The notes: a model not told the origin generated them from the sequence alone. Shown: positions 1-6,903, counted from the first letter of the stretch. The stretch: DNA of 8,272 bases from an uncultured Pseudomonadota bacterium (GCA_903909415.1 CAIVVS010000209.1:1-8272), one strand, 5' to 3'. Made by a program: numbers and translations.

Positions 1-737
1 AGCTTCCACGCCGGGTCGTACGGCAGGTACTCGACGAACTTCGCCAGCGGCAGGCCGTCCAGCTTCAGGCCCAGTTCGGTTTCCAGCGTGGCGTCATACG
101 GCTTGGCCCTGGCCTTCAGTTCCATCGGCGCGCCGTTCACGCTGGCCGACAGGCGTGGCTCGACGAAGGACTTGCTGAAGTACGGCAGGCTGGACAGGAA
201 CGGCAGGCCGATGCGCAGGTCCGCGATCGTGTGCACCGTGCCCTCAGGCCGGTCGTCGAACTCGATGCGCCCGCCCTCCAGCTGGAGGTTGTGGAGCGCG
301 AAGCGCGCCGGCTTGTCGGCGGGCGGCTGCTTGCCGAACTTCTCGACCAGGTCGCTGATGTTGTAGCTGCGGTCGGCGTTGCGCACCAGCCGGAAGCGCG
401 GCTTGCTCAGTCGCAGTTCCTCGACCACCGGCGCCAGGCGCCACAGCGAGGCCAGGCCCACGTCGAGGAACAGTTCGTCGAAGCCGGCGAGTTCCTTGCC
501 GTCGCGGTCTGCGATGCTCACGCCGCGCACCGTGGCGGTCACGGCATAGGGCTGGATGGACACCGATCCGACCTTGACCGTGCGACCCAGCAGCATCGAC
601 AGCTCGGCCTCGGCCTTGCCCTTCAACCAGGGCGGCAGCACCCAGTAGCCGAGTACGCCTGCGAGCACGACCAGTACCGCCAGCGTGATCGCGGTGACAC
701 GCAGCCAGCGCGCGCGAAGGATGCCAGAAATATTCAT
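1..737 (-). CDS. DUF748 (AsmA-like) envelope protein, N-terminal part, runs off the left edge
   Basis: The visible 245 residues start MNISGILRARWLR. One hydrophobic segment at about residues 14-34 looks like an uncleaved signal anchor. It is followed by PPWLKGKAEAELSMLLGR (residues 35-52), then a stretch rich in short beta-strand-like motifs (TVKVGSVSIQPYAVTATVRG, residues 53-72; LDVGLASLWR; IEFDDR). The motif just after the anchor and the LGR..VG..S..P pattern are those I associate with DUF748 proteins, large AsmA-superfamily proteins anchored in the inner membrane with a long periplasmic beta-rich part. A role in envelope or lipid homeostasis is inference from that superfamily. The ATG at 737 is chosen; a GTG at 749 in the same frame, just after a stop, is possible. 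Ribosome-site evidence is weak for both. It lies 48 bp after hyuB on the same strand with no evident terminator, so co-transcription is possible but a functional link is doubtful. The C-terminal part is outside the window. Confidence 0.85.
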   Translation of the reverse strand, partial: MNISGILRARWLRVTAITLAVLVVLAGVLGYWVLPPWLKGKAEAELSMLLGRTVKVGSVSIQPYAVTATVRGVSIADRDGKELAGFDELFLDVGLASLWRLAPVVEELRLSKPRFRLVRNADRSYNISDLVEKFGKQPPADKPARFALHNLQLEGGRIEFDDRPEGTVHTIADLRIGLPFLSSLPYFSKSFVEPRLSASVNGAPMELKARAKPYDATLETELGLKLDGLPLAKFVEYLPYDPAWK

Positions 738-785
738 TAAATCAGCCACTTATGCCATTTTCGGCGATTCTTGCGGGGCCGGTGG

Positions 786-2555
786 TCAGCCTGGCAGGGC
801 GCGCATTTCCAGGGTGGCCTGCTCGTCCACGGCGCCGTCCTCGCGCAGCGCGACACCATACCATTGCAGTCCCTGCGCCGGCGTGTAGTAGCCGCGCGCC
901 ACGTCGGCGGCGACACGCTCGGGGGCGCGCCGCCGCGCCTCGCCATAACCGCCGCCGCCCGGCGACGATACCTCGATCACGTCACCCGGCGCGAGTTCGA
1001 TGTTCTGGTCCTTGGACAGGTGCGGCGGCACGTAGGCCGTGTCCCCGCGCAGCACGCGCACCCGGTTGCGCCCGCCGTCGGCGCCACCGAGCGCGCCCTG
1101 CGGGCCTACCCGGCCGTGGTCCATCACCATGGACGCGCGCGCCTCGCCGCGGCGCAGGCGCAGCCGGTAGTTCACGCCGAAGCCGCCGCGGAACTCCCCC
1201 GGTCCGCCCGAGCCCTCGTGCAGCGAGTACTCCTCGAACAGCACCGGGTAGTACTGCTCCATCACCTCGATCGGGGTGGTCTTGGAAATGCCTATGGTCG
1301 AACAGCCGTTGGTCATCCCGTCCAGCCCGGCACTGCCGCCATAGCCGCCACCGGAGATCACGTACATCACGTAGGAGCGCTTGCGCACCGGATCCCAGCC
1401 GCCTATCGACAGGTTGCCTGACGACCCCGCCGGCGCGGCGAACAGGCGATCGGGGATGGCCTTCACCAGCGCCGAGAACACCGCCTCGGCGATGCGCTGG
1501 CTCACCTCGGCCGCACAGCCCGACACCGGCCGCGGATAGCGCGCGTAGAGGAAGGTGCCTTCGGGATCGGCGATCTCCAGCGGGTCGAACATGCCAGCGT
1601 TGATAGGCACGTCGGGGAACACGTGCTTCATCGCCAGGAACACCGAGGAGCGCGTGGTCGCGATCACGCTGTTCATCGGCCCGCGGCACGGCGGGCTGGA
1701 GCCCGACATGTCGAAGCGAAGGCGTGCTGCGTCACCCTCGCCCTCGCGCGTGATTCTCATGGCAATGCGCAGCGGCTCGTCCACCACGCCGTCGGAATCG
1801 ACGAAGGCCTCCCCTTCGTAGGTGCCCAAGGGGATGGTCGCGATCTTCGCGCGCATCTGGCGCGCGGCGCGCGCGCGCAGCTCGGCGATCGCCTGCTTCA
1901 GGGTGGCGGCGCCGTAGCGCGCGATCATCGCCTCCAGGCGCCTCGCACCCACGGTGAGCGCGGCCGCCTGCGCCTTGATGTCGCCGATGCGCTGGTCGGC
2001 GATGCGGATGTTGGACAGGATGATGTCCAGGATCTCGCGGTCCAGCACGCCGCGCTTGTAGAGCTTCACCGGCGGCAGGCGCAGGCCCTCCTGCTCCACC
2101 TCGGTGGCGCTGGCCGAGAAGCCGCCCGGCACCATGCCGCCTATGTCCGGCCAGTGCCCGGTGTTGGCCAGCCAGGCGAAGATCTCGCCCTCGTGGAAGA
2201 ACGGCTTCACGAAGCGCACGTCCATCAGGTGCGTGCCGCCGAGGTAGGGATCGTTCACCACGAACACGTCGCCGTCGTGCAGTTCGACGCCGTTCTCGCG
2301 CACCCGCGCCAGCACCGCCATGGTCGAGTACTGCATGGTGCCGACGAACACCGGCAGGCCGTGGTCGCCCTGCGCGATCAGCTCGCCGGTGTCGGCCGCG
2401 TAGATGCCGTCGGAACGGTCCTGCGCCTCGGAGATCACCGGGCTGAAGGCACCCCGGGTGAAGGCCAGGTCCATCTCGTTGCAGACCTGCTGCAGGCCGT
2501 TCTGGATCACCGCCAGGGTGACCGGGTCGATGGGAGCGGATGGCTCGGGGGTCAT
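786..2555 (-). CDS. hyuB: Hydantoinase B / oxoprolinase-family subunit (N-methylhydantoinase B type)
   Basis: A 589-residue cytoplasmic protein that matches the Hydantoinase_B family along its full usual length. It begins with DPVTLAVIQNGLQQVCNEMD, followed by GDVFVVNDPYLGGTHLMD, GHWPDIGG, a LYKRGVLDREILDIILSNIR stretch, and a glycine-rich C-terminal half (SGGGYGGSAGLDG, EGSGGPGEFRGGFG, SSPGGGGYG). In this family the B subunit works with the ATP-binding A subunit on cyclic amides (N-methylhydantoin, 5-oxoproline) or in related carboxylation reactions; which one applies here is unknown. The start at 2555 is preferred because a GGGAG lies 11 nt upstream. An in-frame ATG at 2573 would add six residues (MGARST) but has no visible ribosome site. 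The partner hyuA is on the same strand but 1.3 kb away, separated by an antisense diguanylate cyclase gene. hyuB therefore probably needs its own promoter in the divergent gap. No frameshift or missing block is seen. Confidence 0.93.
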   Translation of the reverse strand: MTPEPSAPIDPVTLAVIQNGLQQVCNEMDLAFTRGAFSPVISEAQDRSDGIYAADTGELIAQGDHGLPVFVGTMQYSTMAVLARVRENGVELHDGDVFVVNDPYLGGTHLMDVRFVKPFFHEGEIFAWLANTGHWPDIGGMVPGGFSASATEVEQEGLRLPPVKLYKRGVLDREILDIILSNIRIADQRIGDIKAQAAALTVGARRLEAMIARYGAATLKQAIAELRARAARQMRAKIATIPLGTYEGEAFVDSDGVVDEPLRIAMRITREGEGDAARLRFDMSGSSPPCRGPMNSVIATTRSSVFLAMKHVFPDVPINAGMFDPLEIADPEGTFLYARYPRPVSGCAAEVSQRIAEAVFSALVKAIPDRLFAAPAGSSGNLSIGGWDPVRKRSYVMYVISGGGYGGSAGLDGMTNGCSTIGISKTTPIEVMEQYYPVLFEEYSLHEGSGGPGEFRGGFGVNYRLRLRRGEARASMVMDHGRVGPQGALGGADGGRNRVRVLRGDTAYVPPHLSKDQNIELAPGDVIEVSSPGGGGYGEARRRAPERVAADVARGYYTPAQGLQWYGVALREDGAVDEQATLEMRALPG

Positions 2556-2591
2556 GGTCGATCGGGCTCCCATGCTGCATGGCGGAGGTCA

Positions 2592-2609
2592 CCGCAGGAA
2601 CGCCTGCGG
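2592..2609. promoter_or_regulatory. Perfect 7-bp inverted repeat in the hyuB leader
   Basis: CCGCAGG and CCTGCGG are separated by four bases (AACG on the plus strand). The repeat lies 19-36 nt upstream of the ATG at 2573 and 37-54 nt upstream of the preferred ATG at 2555. On the hyuB strand no T-run follows, so it does not look like a Rho-independent terminator. It could be an operator or an mRNA leader hairpin. The symmetry is directly visible; the function is not. Confidence 0.4.
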
Positions 2610-2635
2610 GAAGGGACAGGCGAAGGAACGCGGGC

Positions 2636-2649
2636 TTGATTCACGTCAA
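2636..2649. promoter_or_regulatory. FNR/ANR-like binding site between hyuB and the diguanylate cyclase gene
   Basis: TTGATTCACGTCAA matches the FNR/ANR/DNR consensus TTGAT-N4-ATCAA at nine of ten defined bases (G for A at the first base of the right half). Its centre, about 2642.5, is 87 bp from the hyuB ATG at 2555 and 40 bp from the cyclase ATG at 2683. A class II activator position (-41.5) facing hyuB would put transcription start near 2601, leaving a leader of normal length. Facing the cyclase gene it would put the start at the ATG itself, which is less usual. No convincing -10 hexamer is seen in either direction, so this remains a candidate. Confidence 0.35.
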
Positions 2650-2650
2650 G

Positions 2651-2662
2651 TCCGGTACCGGA
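2651..2662. promoter_or_regulatory. Perfect 12-bp palindrome TCCGGTACCGGA
   Basis: A self-complementary 12-mer with no loop lies one base after the FNR-like box and 20 bp before the cyclase ATG. A gapless palindrome next to a start codon in a divergent gap fits a dimeric-regulator operator, for example a repressor of the cyclase gene. In GC-rich DNA a 12-mer palindrome can also arise by chance, so the call is tentative. Confidence 0.3.
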
Positions 2663-2682
2663 CATAGCGGGAAAATTGAACG

Positions 2683-3837
2683 ATGCAATTGGACATTCGA
2701 ACCCTGTTCTTCGTCGCGGTCGCGGCGTCCATGCTGCTTGGCGCGCTGACGCTGGCCTTCGCCGATGGCCGCGAGGACACCCGCGACATGCGCGCCTGGG
2801 GCGTGGGCACCCTGCTCTGGGGGCTCGGCCTCGGGTTGATCACGCTGCGCGACTTCATTCCGGCCTGGATCTCCATCGACGCCGGCAACACGCTGGTGAT
2901 CCTCGGCCATCTGGTCTGGCTGCACGGCCTGAACCTGTTCGCCAGGCGCCGCTCCGAGCCCGCGGTGTTCATTGCGCTGCTGGCGGTCGGCGCCGGCAGC
3001 ACGCTCTGGTTCCACTACGCGATGCCCAGCCTGCAGGTCCGGACCGCCGGGGTGTCCGCGGTGCTGGCGGCGGTCTTCCTGCTCGGGGCCCGCACCATGG
3101 CCTCGCACCTCCCGTCCGGACGCGGCATTGCCGCGCGCGTGACCATCGCCAGCCTGCTCATGGGTGGCGCCCTGCACGCGCTGCGCGCGGCCACGATCTT
3201 CCACGGCGCGTACACCGACGACCTGATGGCGCCCGGCAACGGCATCGACGGCCTGCTGCTGGTGGGATCCATCGTCACCAACATCGCCTCGGTCATGGGA
3301 CTGATGTGGGCGCACGAGGAACGCGGCCGCATGGCACTGCGCCACCTCTCCACCCACGATCCGCTGACCGGGCTGATCAACCGGGGCGCGCTGGATGCCG
3401 AGTTCGAGCGCGAGGCCTCGCGCGCGGCGCGCAAACGCGCCCCCTACAGCCTGCTGATGCTGGACATCGACCACTTCAAGCGCGTCAACGACGCATACGG
3501 GCACCCGGCCGGCGACCAGGTGCTGCGCGAGATCGCGGTGCGGCTCACCGCCCTGCTCAGGCCGCACGATTCCATCGGACGCTACGGCGGCGAGGAGTTC
3601 GCCGTGCTGGTGCCCGACTCCCGGCCGGAAGCGGCGCTGCAGGTGGCCGAGCGCATGCGCGCCGCAGTGCAGGGGACGCGCTTCCCCCTCGGCGGCGACA
3701 CCGTGGAGATCACCATCAGCATCGGCGTCGCCAGTTCCTCGGACCGGCACGCCGGCTGGGAGGCCCTGCTGGCCGCGGCGGATCGCGCCCTGTACGAGGC
3801 CAAGGCGGCCGGCCGAAACCGGGTGATTCTGGCCTGA
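2683..3837 (+). CDS. Membrane-anchored diguanylate cyclase (GGDEF domain)
   Basis: A 384-residue protein that should make the second messenger cyclic di-GMP from two GTP. The N-terminal half (about residues 6-210) is six or seven hydrophobic segments with short loops, a probable membrane sensor; I do not recognise it as a named MASE domain with certainty. The GGDEF domain follows: DPLTGL at 226-231, LDIDHFKRVND with metal-binding D261, the signature GGEEF at 302-306, and a C-terminal ALYEAKAAGRNRV. The product-inhibition I-site RxxD is present as RPHD (293-296), exactly five residues before the signature. Catalytic and feedback residues therefore look intact. The ATG at 2683 has only a weak GGGA 10 nt upstream, but it sits right before the first membrane segment. 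The gene lies alone on the plus strand, between and antisense to hyuA and hyuB. It diverges from hyuB and converges on hyuA. Its input signal is unknown. Confidence 0.95.
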   Translation: MQLDIRTLFFVAVAASMLLGALTLAFADGREDTRDMRAWGVGTLLWGLGLGLITLRDFIPAWISIDAGNTLVILGHLVWLHGLNLFARRRSEPAVFIALLAVGAGSTLWFHYAMPSLQVRTAGVSAVLAAVFLLGARTMASHLPSGRGIAARVTIASLLMGGALHALRAATIFHGAYTDDLMAPGNGIDGLLLVGSIVTNIASVMGLMWAHEERGRMALRHLSTHDPLTGLINRGALDAEFEREASRAARKRAPYSLLMLDIDHFKRVNDAYGHPAGDQVLREIAVRLTALLRPHDSIGRYGGEEFAVLVPDSRPEAALQVAERMRAAVQGTRFPLGGDTVEITISIGVASSSDRHAGWEALLAAADRALYEAKAAGRNRVILA

Positions 3838-3860
3838 AACAGCATAACTGGCTGTTTTTA
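3837..3860 (+). terminator. Rho-independent terminator-like hairpin after the diguanylate cyclase gene
   Basis: AAACAGC (3837-3843) pairs with GCTGTTT (3851-3857) around a 7-nt loop. The last stem bases merge into a run of five T (3855-3859). It begins at the last base of the cyclase stop codon and fills the 31-bp convergent gap to the hyuA stop. The stem is AT-rich and short, so efficiency may be modest. Read on the minus strand the same stem ends in only three T, a weaker terminator for transcripts leaving hyuA. Confidence 0.6.
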
Positions 3861-3868
3861 TTGGCATT

Positions 3869-5953
3869 TCAGACCGTCAGCACGAGGTTGCCGAAGGCAT
3901 CGCGCTCGACCCGGTTGCCCGGCTCCACCACCGTGGTCGCATCCAGCTGCTCGATGATGGCCGGGCCCTCGAAGCGCGCGCCCAGCGGCAGGCGCTCGCG
4001 CGCATAGACCGGCGTCTCCACCCAGCCGCCGTCGAACCACACCGGGCGCGAGCCGGCCAGCGCCCCGGCCAGCGTCGCCGCCGGCGTCCCCGCCCCCAAC
4101 GCGCGCAGCGACACGCCGCGGCGCTTGCCGATCACCGCGGTGTGCAGGTTCACCAGCACCGGGCGGATCTCCTTCAGTTCCACGCCGAAGCGCGTCCAGT
4201 AGGCCGCCTCGAACAGCGCCTGCAGCTCGGCCACGGTCACGCGCGGCGGCCCCTCGCTGCCGTCCTTGCGCGGCAGCGGCACCGACAGGATGTGGCTCTG
4301 GCCCTGGAACTGCATGTCGGCGCGGTGCACGGTCTGGATGCCGGTGACCTCCACGCCTTCGCCGGCGATGGTGCGCCGGCCCTCGTCCACCTGCTCGCCC
4401 AGCACGCGCGCCACCAGCGCGTCGTCCAGCAGCGGCAGCGGCTTGTTCACGGTGCGCACGTAGTCGTGGCGCACGTCGGCGGCCACGCAGCCCAGCGCAT
4501 TGGTCAGGCCCGGCCGCGCCGGCACCAGCACCCGGGGGATGGACAACTCGCGCGCCAGCGCCGCGGCGTGCAACGGCCCCGCCCCGCCGAAGGCGAACAG
4601 CGCGAAGTCGCGCGGGTCATGGCCACGCGACAGGCTGACCATGCGGATCGCGCCGGCCATGCGGTCGTTGGCGATCCGCAGGATCGCCGCCGCCGCGTCG
4701 TCGGGCGACAGCCCCAGCTTGTCGCCGACTTCGGCTGCAATGCATTCACGCACGAAGTCCACCGTCACCGGCTTGTCCACCGCAAGCAGGCGCCGCGGGT
4801 TCAGCCGGCCCAGCACCAGGTTGGCGTCGGTGATGGTCGGCTTGCGCCCGCCGCGCGCATAGCAGATCGGACCGGGGTTCGCGCCCGCGCTCTCCGGTCC
4901 GACGCGCAGCATGCCCGAGGCATCGACGCTGGCCAGCGACCCGCCGCCCGCGCCTATGGTGTGCACGTCCACCATGGGCACGTGGATGGGCATCGCGTAC
5001 TCGAGCTCCAGCTCGATGGACACCTCGGCCTGCCCGCCGCGTATCAACGCCACGTCACTCGACGTGCCGCCCATGTCGTAGGTCACCACATCCGGGTAGC
5101 CGGCTTCGCTGGCGGTGGCCGCAGCGGCGATCACGCCCGAGGCCGGCCCCGACATCACCGTGTTCACCGCCGAGCGCGCGACGATGGACGAGGACACGGT
5201 GCCGCCGTTGCCCTGCATCACCAGCAGCTCGCGGTGGAAGCCGCGCGCGGACAGCTCGCCGCGCAGCCGGCCGATGTAGCGGTCCAGCACCGGCTGCACC
5301 GAGGCGTTCACGGTCGCGGTCACGCCACGCTCGTACTCGCGGTACTCGGAGATCACCTCGTGCCCGGCGGTGACGTAGGCGTTGGGCCAGAGCGCGCGGA
5401 CGATCTCCGCGGCGCGGCGCTCGTGCGCCGGGTTGATGTAGCTGTGCAGGAAGTGGATCACCACGCTCTCGGCGCCCAGCGCGAGCAGTCGCCGCGCGGC
5501 CGCCTCGACCTGCGCCTCGTCCAGCGGCGTCACCACCTCGCCGTCCGCGTCCATGCGCTCGGTGACTTCCAGGCGCAGCGGCCGCTCCACCAGCGGGCGG
5601 AAGCTCGCGATCAGGCCGTAGGGCTCGGGGCGGGTGCGCCGGCCGAGTTCCAGCAGGTCGCGGAATCCGCGCGTGGTGATCAGGCCGACCTTCGCGATCT
5701 TGCGTTCCAGCATCGCGTTGGTGGTGGTGGTGGTGCCGTGCACGATGGCGGAGAGCTCGCCCAGCGTGACGCCGGCCTGCTCCAGCGCCGCCATCACGCC
5801 GTAGGCCTGGTTCTCCACCGTGGTCGGCACCTTGGCCAGGCGCAGCTCGCCGGTGGCTTCGTCCACCAGGATCAGGTCGGTGAAGGTGCCGCCGACGTCG
5901 ATGCCCGCGACGCGCGTGCTGCCGGGTTTCAGGTCGGGTTGGGAGTTTGCCAT
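3869..5953 (-). CDS. hyuA: Hydantoinase A / oxoprolinase-family ATP-binding subunit (N-methylhydantoinase A type)
   Basis: A 694-residue cytoplasmic protein of the usual length for the family. The N-terminus has the actin-like phosphate motif GIDVGGTFTDL (17-27), then VHGTTTTTNAMLERKIAKVG from residue 71. The central Hydantoinase_A part has GPASG (269-273), YDMGGTSSDVAL (292-303) as the second phosphate motif, and HTIGAGGGS. Next comes FALFAFGGAGPLHAAALARE, and the C-terminus has GPAIIEQLDATTVVEPG. Family members use ATP to activate a cyclic amide or a related substrate, together with subunit B; substrate specificity cannot be read here. The ATG at 5953 lies 5 nt after the livF stop, which implies translational coupling. 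A GTG at 5962 overlapping that stop as GTGA would add three residues. The open frame runs on upstream across livF, but that part is out of frame with livF and not real. The partner hyuB is not adjacent: the gene ends against a convergent diguanylate cyclase gene. Confidence 0.94.
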   Translation of the reverse strand: MANSQPDLKPGSTRVAGIDVGGTFTDLILVDEATGELRLAKVPTTVENQAYGVMAALEQAGVTLGELSAIVHGTTTTTNAMLERKIAKVGLITTRGFRDLLELGRRTRPEPYGLIASFRPLVERPLRLEVTERMDADGEVVTPLDEAQVEAAARRLLALGAESVVIHFLHSYINPAHERRAAEIVRALWPNAYVTAGHEVISEYREYERGVTATVNASVQPVLDRYIGRLRGELSARGFHRELLVMQGNGGTVSSSIVARSAVNTVMSGPASGVIAAAATASEAGYPDVVTYDMGGTSSDVALIRGGQAEVSIELELEYAMPIHVPMVDVHTIGAGGGSLASVDASGMLRVGPESAGANPGPICYARGGRKPTITDANLVLGRLNPRRLLAVDKPVTVDFVRECIAAEVGDKLGLSPDDAAAAILRIANDRMAGAIRMVSLSRGHDPRDFALFAFGGAGPLHAAALARELSIPRVLVPARPGLTNALGCVAADVRHDYVRTVNKPLPLLDDALVARVLGEQVDEGRRTIAGEGVEVTGIQTVHRADMQFQGQSHILSVPLPRKDGSEGPPRVTVAELQALFEAAYWTRFGVELKEIRPVLVNLHTAVIGKRRGVSLRALGAGTPAATLAGALAGSRPVWFDGGWVETPVYARERLPLGARFEGPAIIEQLDATTVVEPGNRVERDAFGNLVLTV

Positions 5954-5958
5954 CGCGT

Positions 5959-6672
5959 TCACACCGCCAGGTAGGCGGCGCGTACCTCGTCGTTCGCGTT
6001 GAGCTCGGCCATGGTGCCGGTGAAGCGCACCACGCCCTTTTCGATGATGCAGGCGGTGTCGGCCACCTCGGCGGCGAAATGCAGGTTCTGCTCCGACAGC
6101 AGCACGCCCAGGCCCTCGGCCTTGAGCTCGCGGATCGCCGCGGCCATCTGGTCCACGATCACCGGCGCGAGGCCCTCGGAGGGCTCGTCCAGCAGGATGC
6201 AGGACGGATTGCCCATCAGGGTGCGCGCGATGGTCAGCATCTGCTGCTCGCCACCGGACATGCGCCCGCCGGGCCGGTTGCGCATCTCGGCGAGGTTGGG
6301 AAACAGCGCGAACAGGCGCTCCGGCGTCCACGCCGGCACGCCCGCGCGCGGCGGCTGGCGCCCGACTTCCAGGTTCTCCATCACCGTGAGGTCGGTGAAC
6401 ACGCGGCGTTCCTCGGGCACGTAGCCCAGTCCCGCCTTGGCGATGCGGTACGGCTCCCAGCGCTCGACGCGTTCGCCGCGGAAGCTGACCTCGCCGCGGG
6501 TGCGGTGGCCCTCGGCGCGCAGCAGGCCCATCACCGACTTCATGGTGGTGGACTTGCCCGCGCCATTGCGCCCCAGCAGCACCGCGACCTCGCCGGCGTT
6601 CACGGTCAGCGCGACATCGGACAGGATGTGGGCGCGGCCGTACCAGGCCTGCAGGTTGGAGACGGTCAGCAT
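5959..6672 (-). CDS. livF: Branched-chain amino acid-type ABC transporter ATP-binding protein LivF
   Basis: A 237-residue ATPase of the Liv (HAAT) importer class. It has Walker A GRNGAGKST (34-42), the ABC signature MSGGE (138-142), Walker B CILLDE (158-163), and SEQN with Q195 at the switch position, where LivF proteins normally have Gln rather than His. It would drive uptake from the cytoplasmic face as a heterodimer with LivG. The start is the ATG at 6672 (MLTVSNLQAWYG), which matches the family N-terminus. The frame is open up to an ATG at 6726, but the extra 18 residues (MPSFPRKRESS...) are translation of a palindromic DNA repeat and should be excluded. No good ribosome site precedes 6672. 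A 259-bp repeat-bearing gap separates it from livG, while hyuA follows after 5 nt. The direct coupling to hyuA suggests that the transporter supplies the HyuAB substrate. Confidence 0.93.
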   Translation of the reverse strand: MLTVSNLQAWYGRAHILSDVALTVNAGEVAVLLGRNGAGKSTTMKSVMGLLRAEGHRTRGEVSFRGERVERWEPYRIAKAGLGYVPEERRVFTDLTVMENLEVGRQPPRAGVPAWTPERLFALFPNLAEMRNRPGGRMSGGEQQMLTIARTLMGNPSCILLDEPSEGLAPVIVDQMAAAIRELKAEGLGVLLSEQNLHFAAEVADTACIIEKGVVRFTGTMAELNANDEVRAAYLAV

Positions 6673-6692
6673 GGACGGCAACAAATCAAAGA

Positions 6693-6774
6693 CACTGGAT
6701 TCCCGCTTCCGCGGGAATGACGGCATGGCACCGTCATTCCGGACGCGGCGGTAGCCGCGAGCCGGAATCCAGCG
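6693..6774. repeat. 82-bp composite palindromic repeat, copy A (dRS3/REP-like)
   Basis: The unit is bounded by inverted ends CTGGATTCC (6695-6703) and GGAATCCAG (6764-6772) and contains two hairpins. The first is ATTCCCGC / GCGGGAAT with a 4-nt loop (6699-6718), which fits the ATTCCC-N8-GGGAAT pattern known as dRS3 in Neisseria. The second is ATTCCGG / CCGGAAT (6736-6768) enclosing CGCGGC / GCCGCG around a GGTA loop. It shares 73 of 82 positions with copy B. The nearest livF codon is 20 bp away. No transposase is nearby. Confidence 0.85.
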
Positions 6775-6821
6775 GCTTTGGTGAAAGTCCGTAGGCTGCG
6801 TGAATTGCTGGACTTCAACGC

Positions 6822-6903
6822 CACTGGATTCCCGCTTTCGCGGGAATGACCTGGAGGCACCGTCATTCCGGACGCGGCACCAGCCGCGAGCCGGAATCCA
6901 GCG
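6822..6903. repeat. 82-bp composite palindromic repeat, copy B (dRS3/REP-like)
   Basis: Same length, orientation and architecture as copy A. Hairpin one is ATTCCCGC / GCGGGAAT (6828-6847, loop TTTC). Hairpin two is ATTCCGG / CCGGAAT (6865-6897) with the inner stem CGCGGC / GCCGCG and loop ACCA. All nine differences from copy A fall in hairpin loops or in the linker between hairpins; every stem base is conserved. Between the copies, 6775-6821 holds a weaker inverted repeat (AAGTCC at 6785-6790, GGACTT at 6810-6815). The elements lie within the presumed livG-livF transcript. Confidence 0.85.

Noticed and set aside
147..151. LivG variant ABC signature as a dead ATPase (residue numbers of LivG)
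   Set aside because: L.YG-type signatures are usual in LivG, and the Walker A, Walker B, Q-loop and switch His residues are all present.
1857..1880. Alternating CG run (possible Z-DNA)
   Set aside because: It lies inside hyuB and encodes an Arg-Ala-rich segment; such runs are common in high-GC coding DNA.
1623..2639. 338-codon plus-strand open frame opposite hyuB
   Set aside because: Shadow-type composition and no motif; the minus strand carries the conserved hydantoinase B sequence.
2644..2649. TTGACG on the minus strand as a sigma-70 -35 box for hyuB
   Set aside because: No acceptable -10 hexamer at 16-18 bp spacing; the sequences there are CCTTCG-like. It overlaps the FNR-like box, which explains the bases better.
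2641..3867. 408-codon minus-strand open frame opposite the diguanylate cyclase, which would fill the hyuA-hyuB gap
   Set aside because: The composition (His, Gln, Arg, Gly-rich, no hydrophobic core) is that of a shadow frame, and the plus strand encodes a complete GGDEF protein.
5720..5734. (GGT)5 trinucleotide run
   Set aside because: It encodes five Thr in the VHGTTTTTNA motif of HyuA, a Thr-rich conserved position, so protein constraint is sufficient explanation.
4142..5974. 610-codon plus-strand open frame opposite hyuA
   Set aside because: It is rich in His, Arg, Gln and Ala with no recognisable motif, and lies opposite a hyuA frame with all family motifs. Long antisense frames are expected in GC-rich genes.
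6693..6903. Two spaced repeats as a minimal CRISPR array
   Set aside because: The units are 82 bp, long nested palindromes, and only two in number with one 47-bp gap. No cas gene is present.
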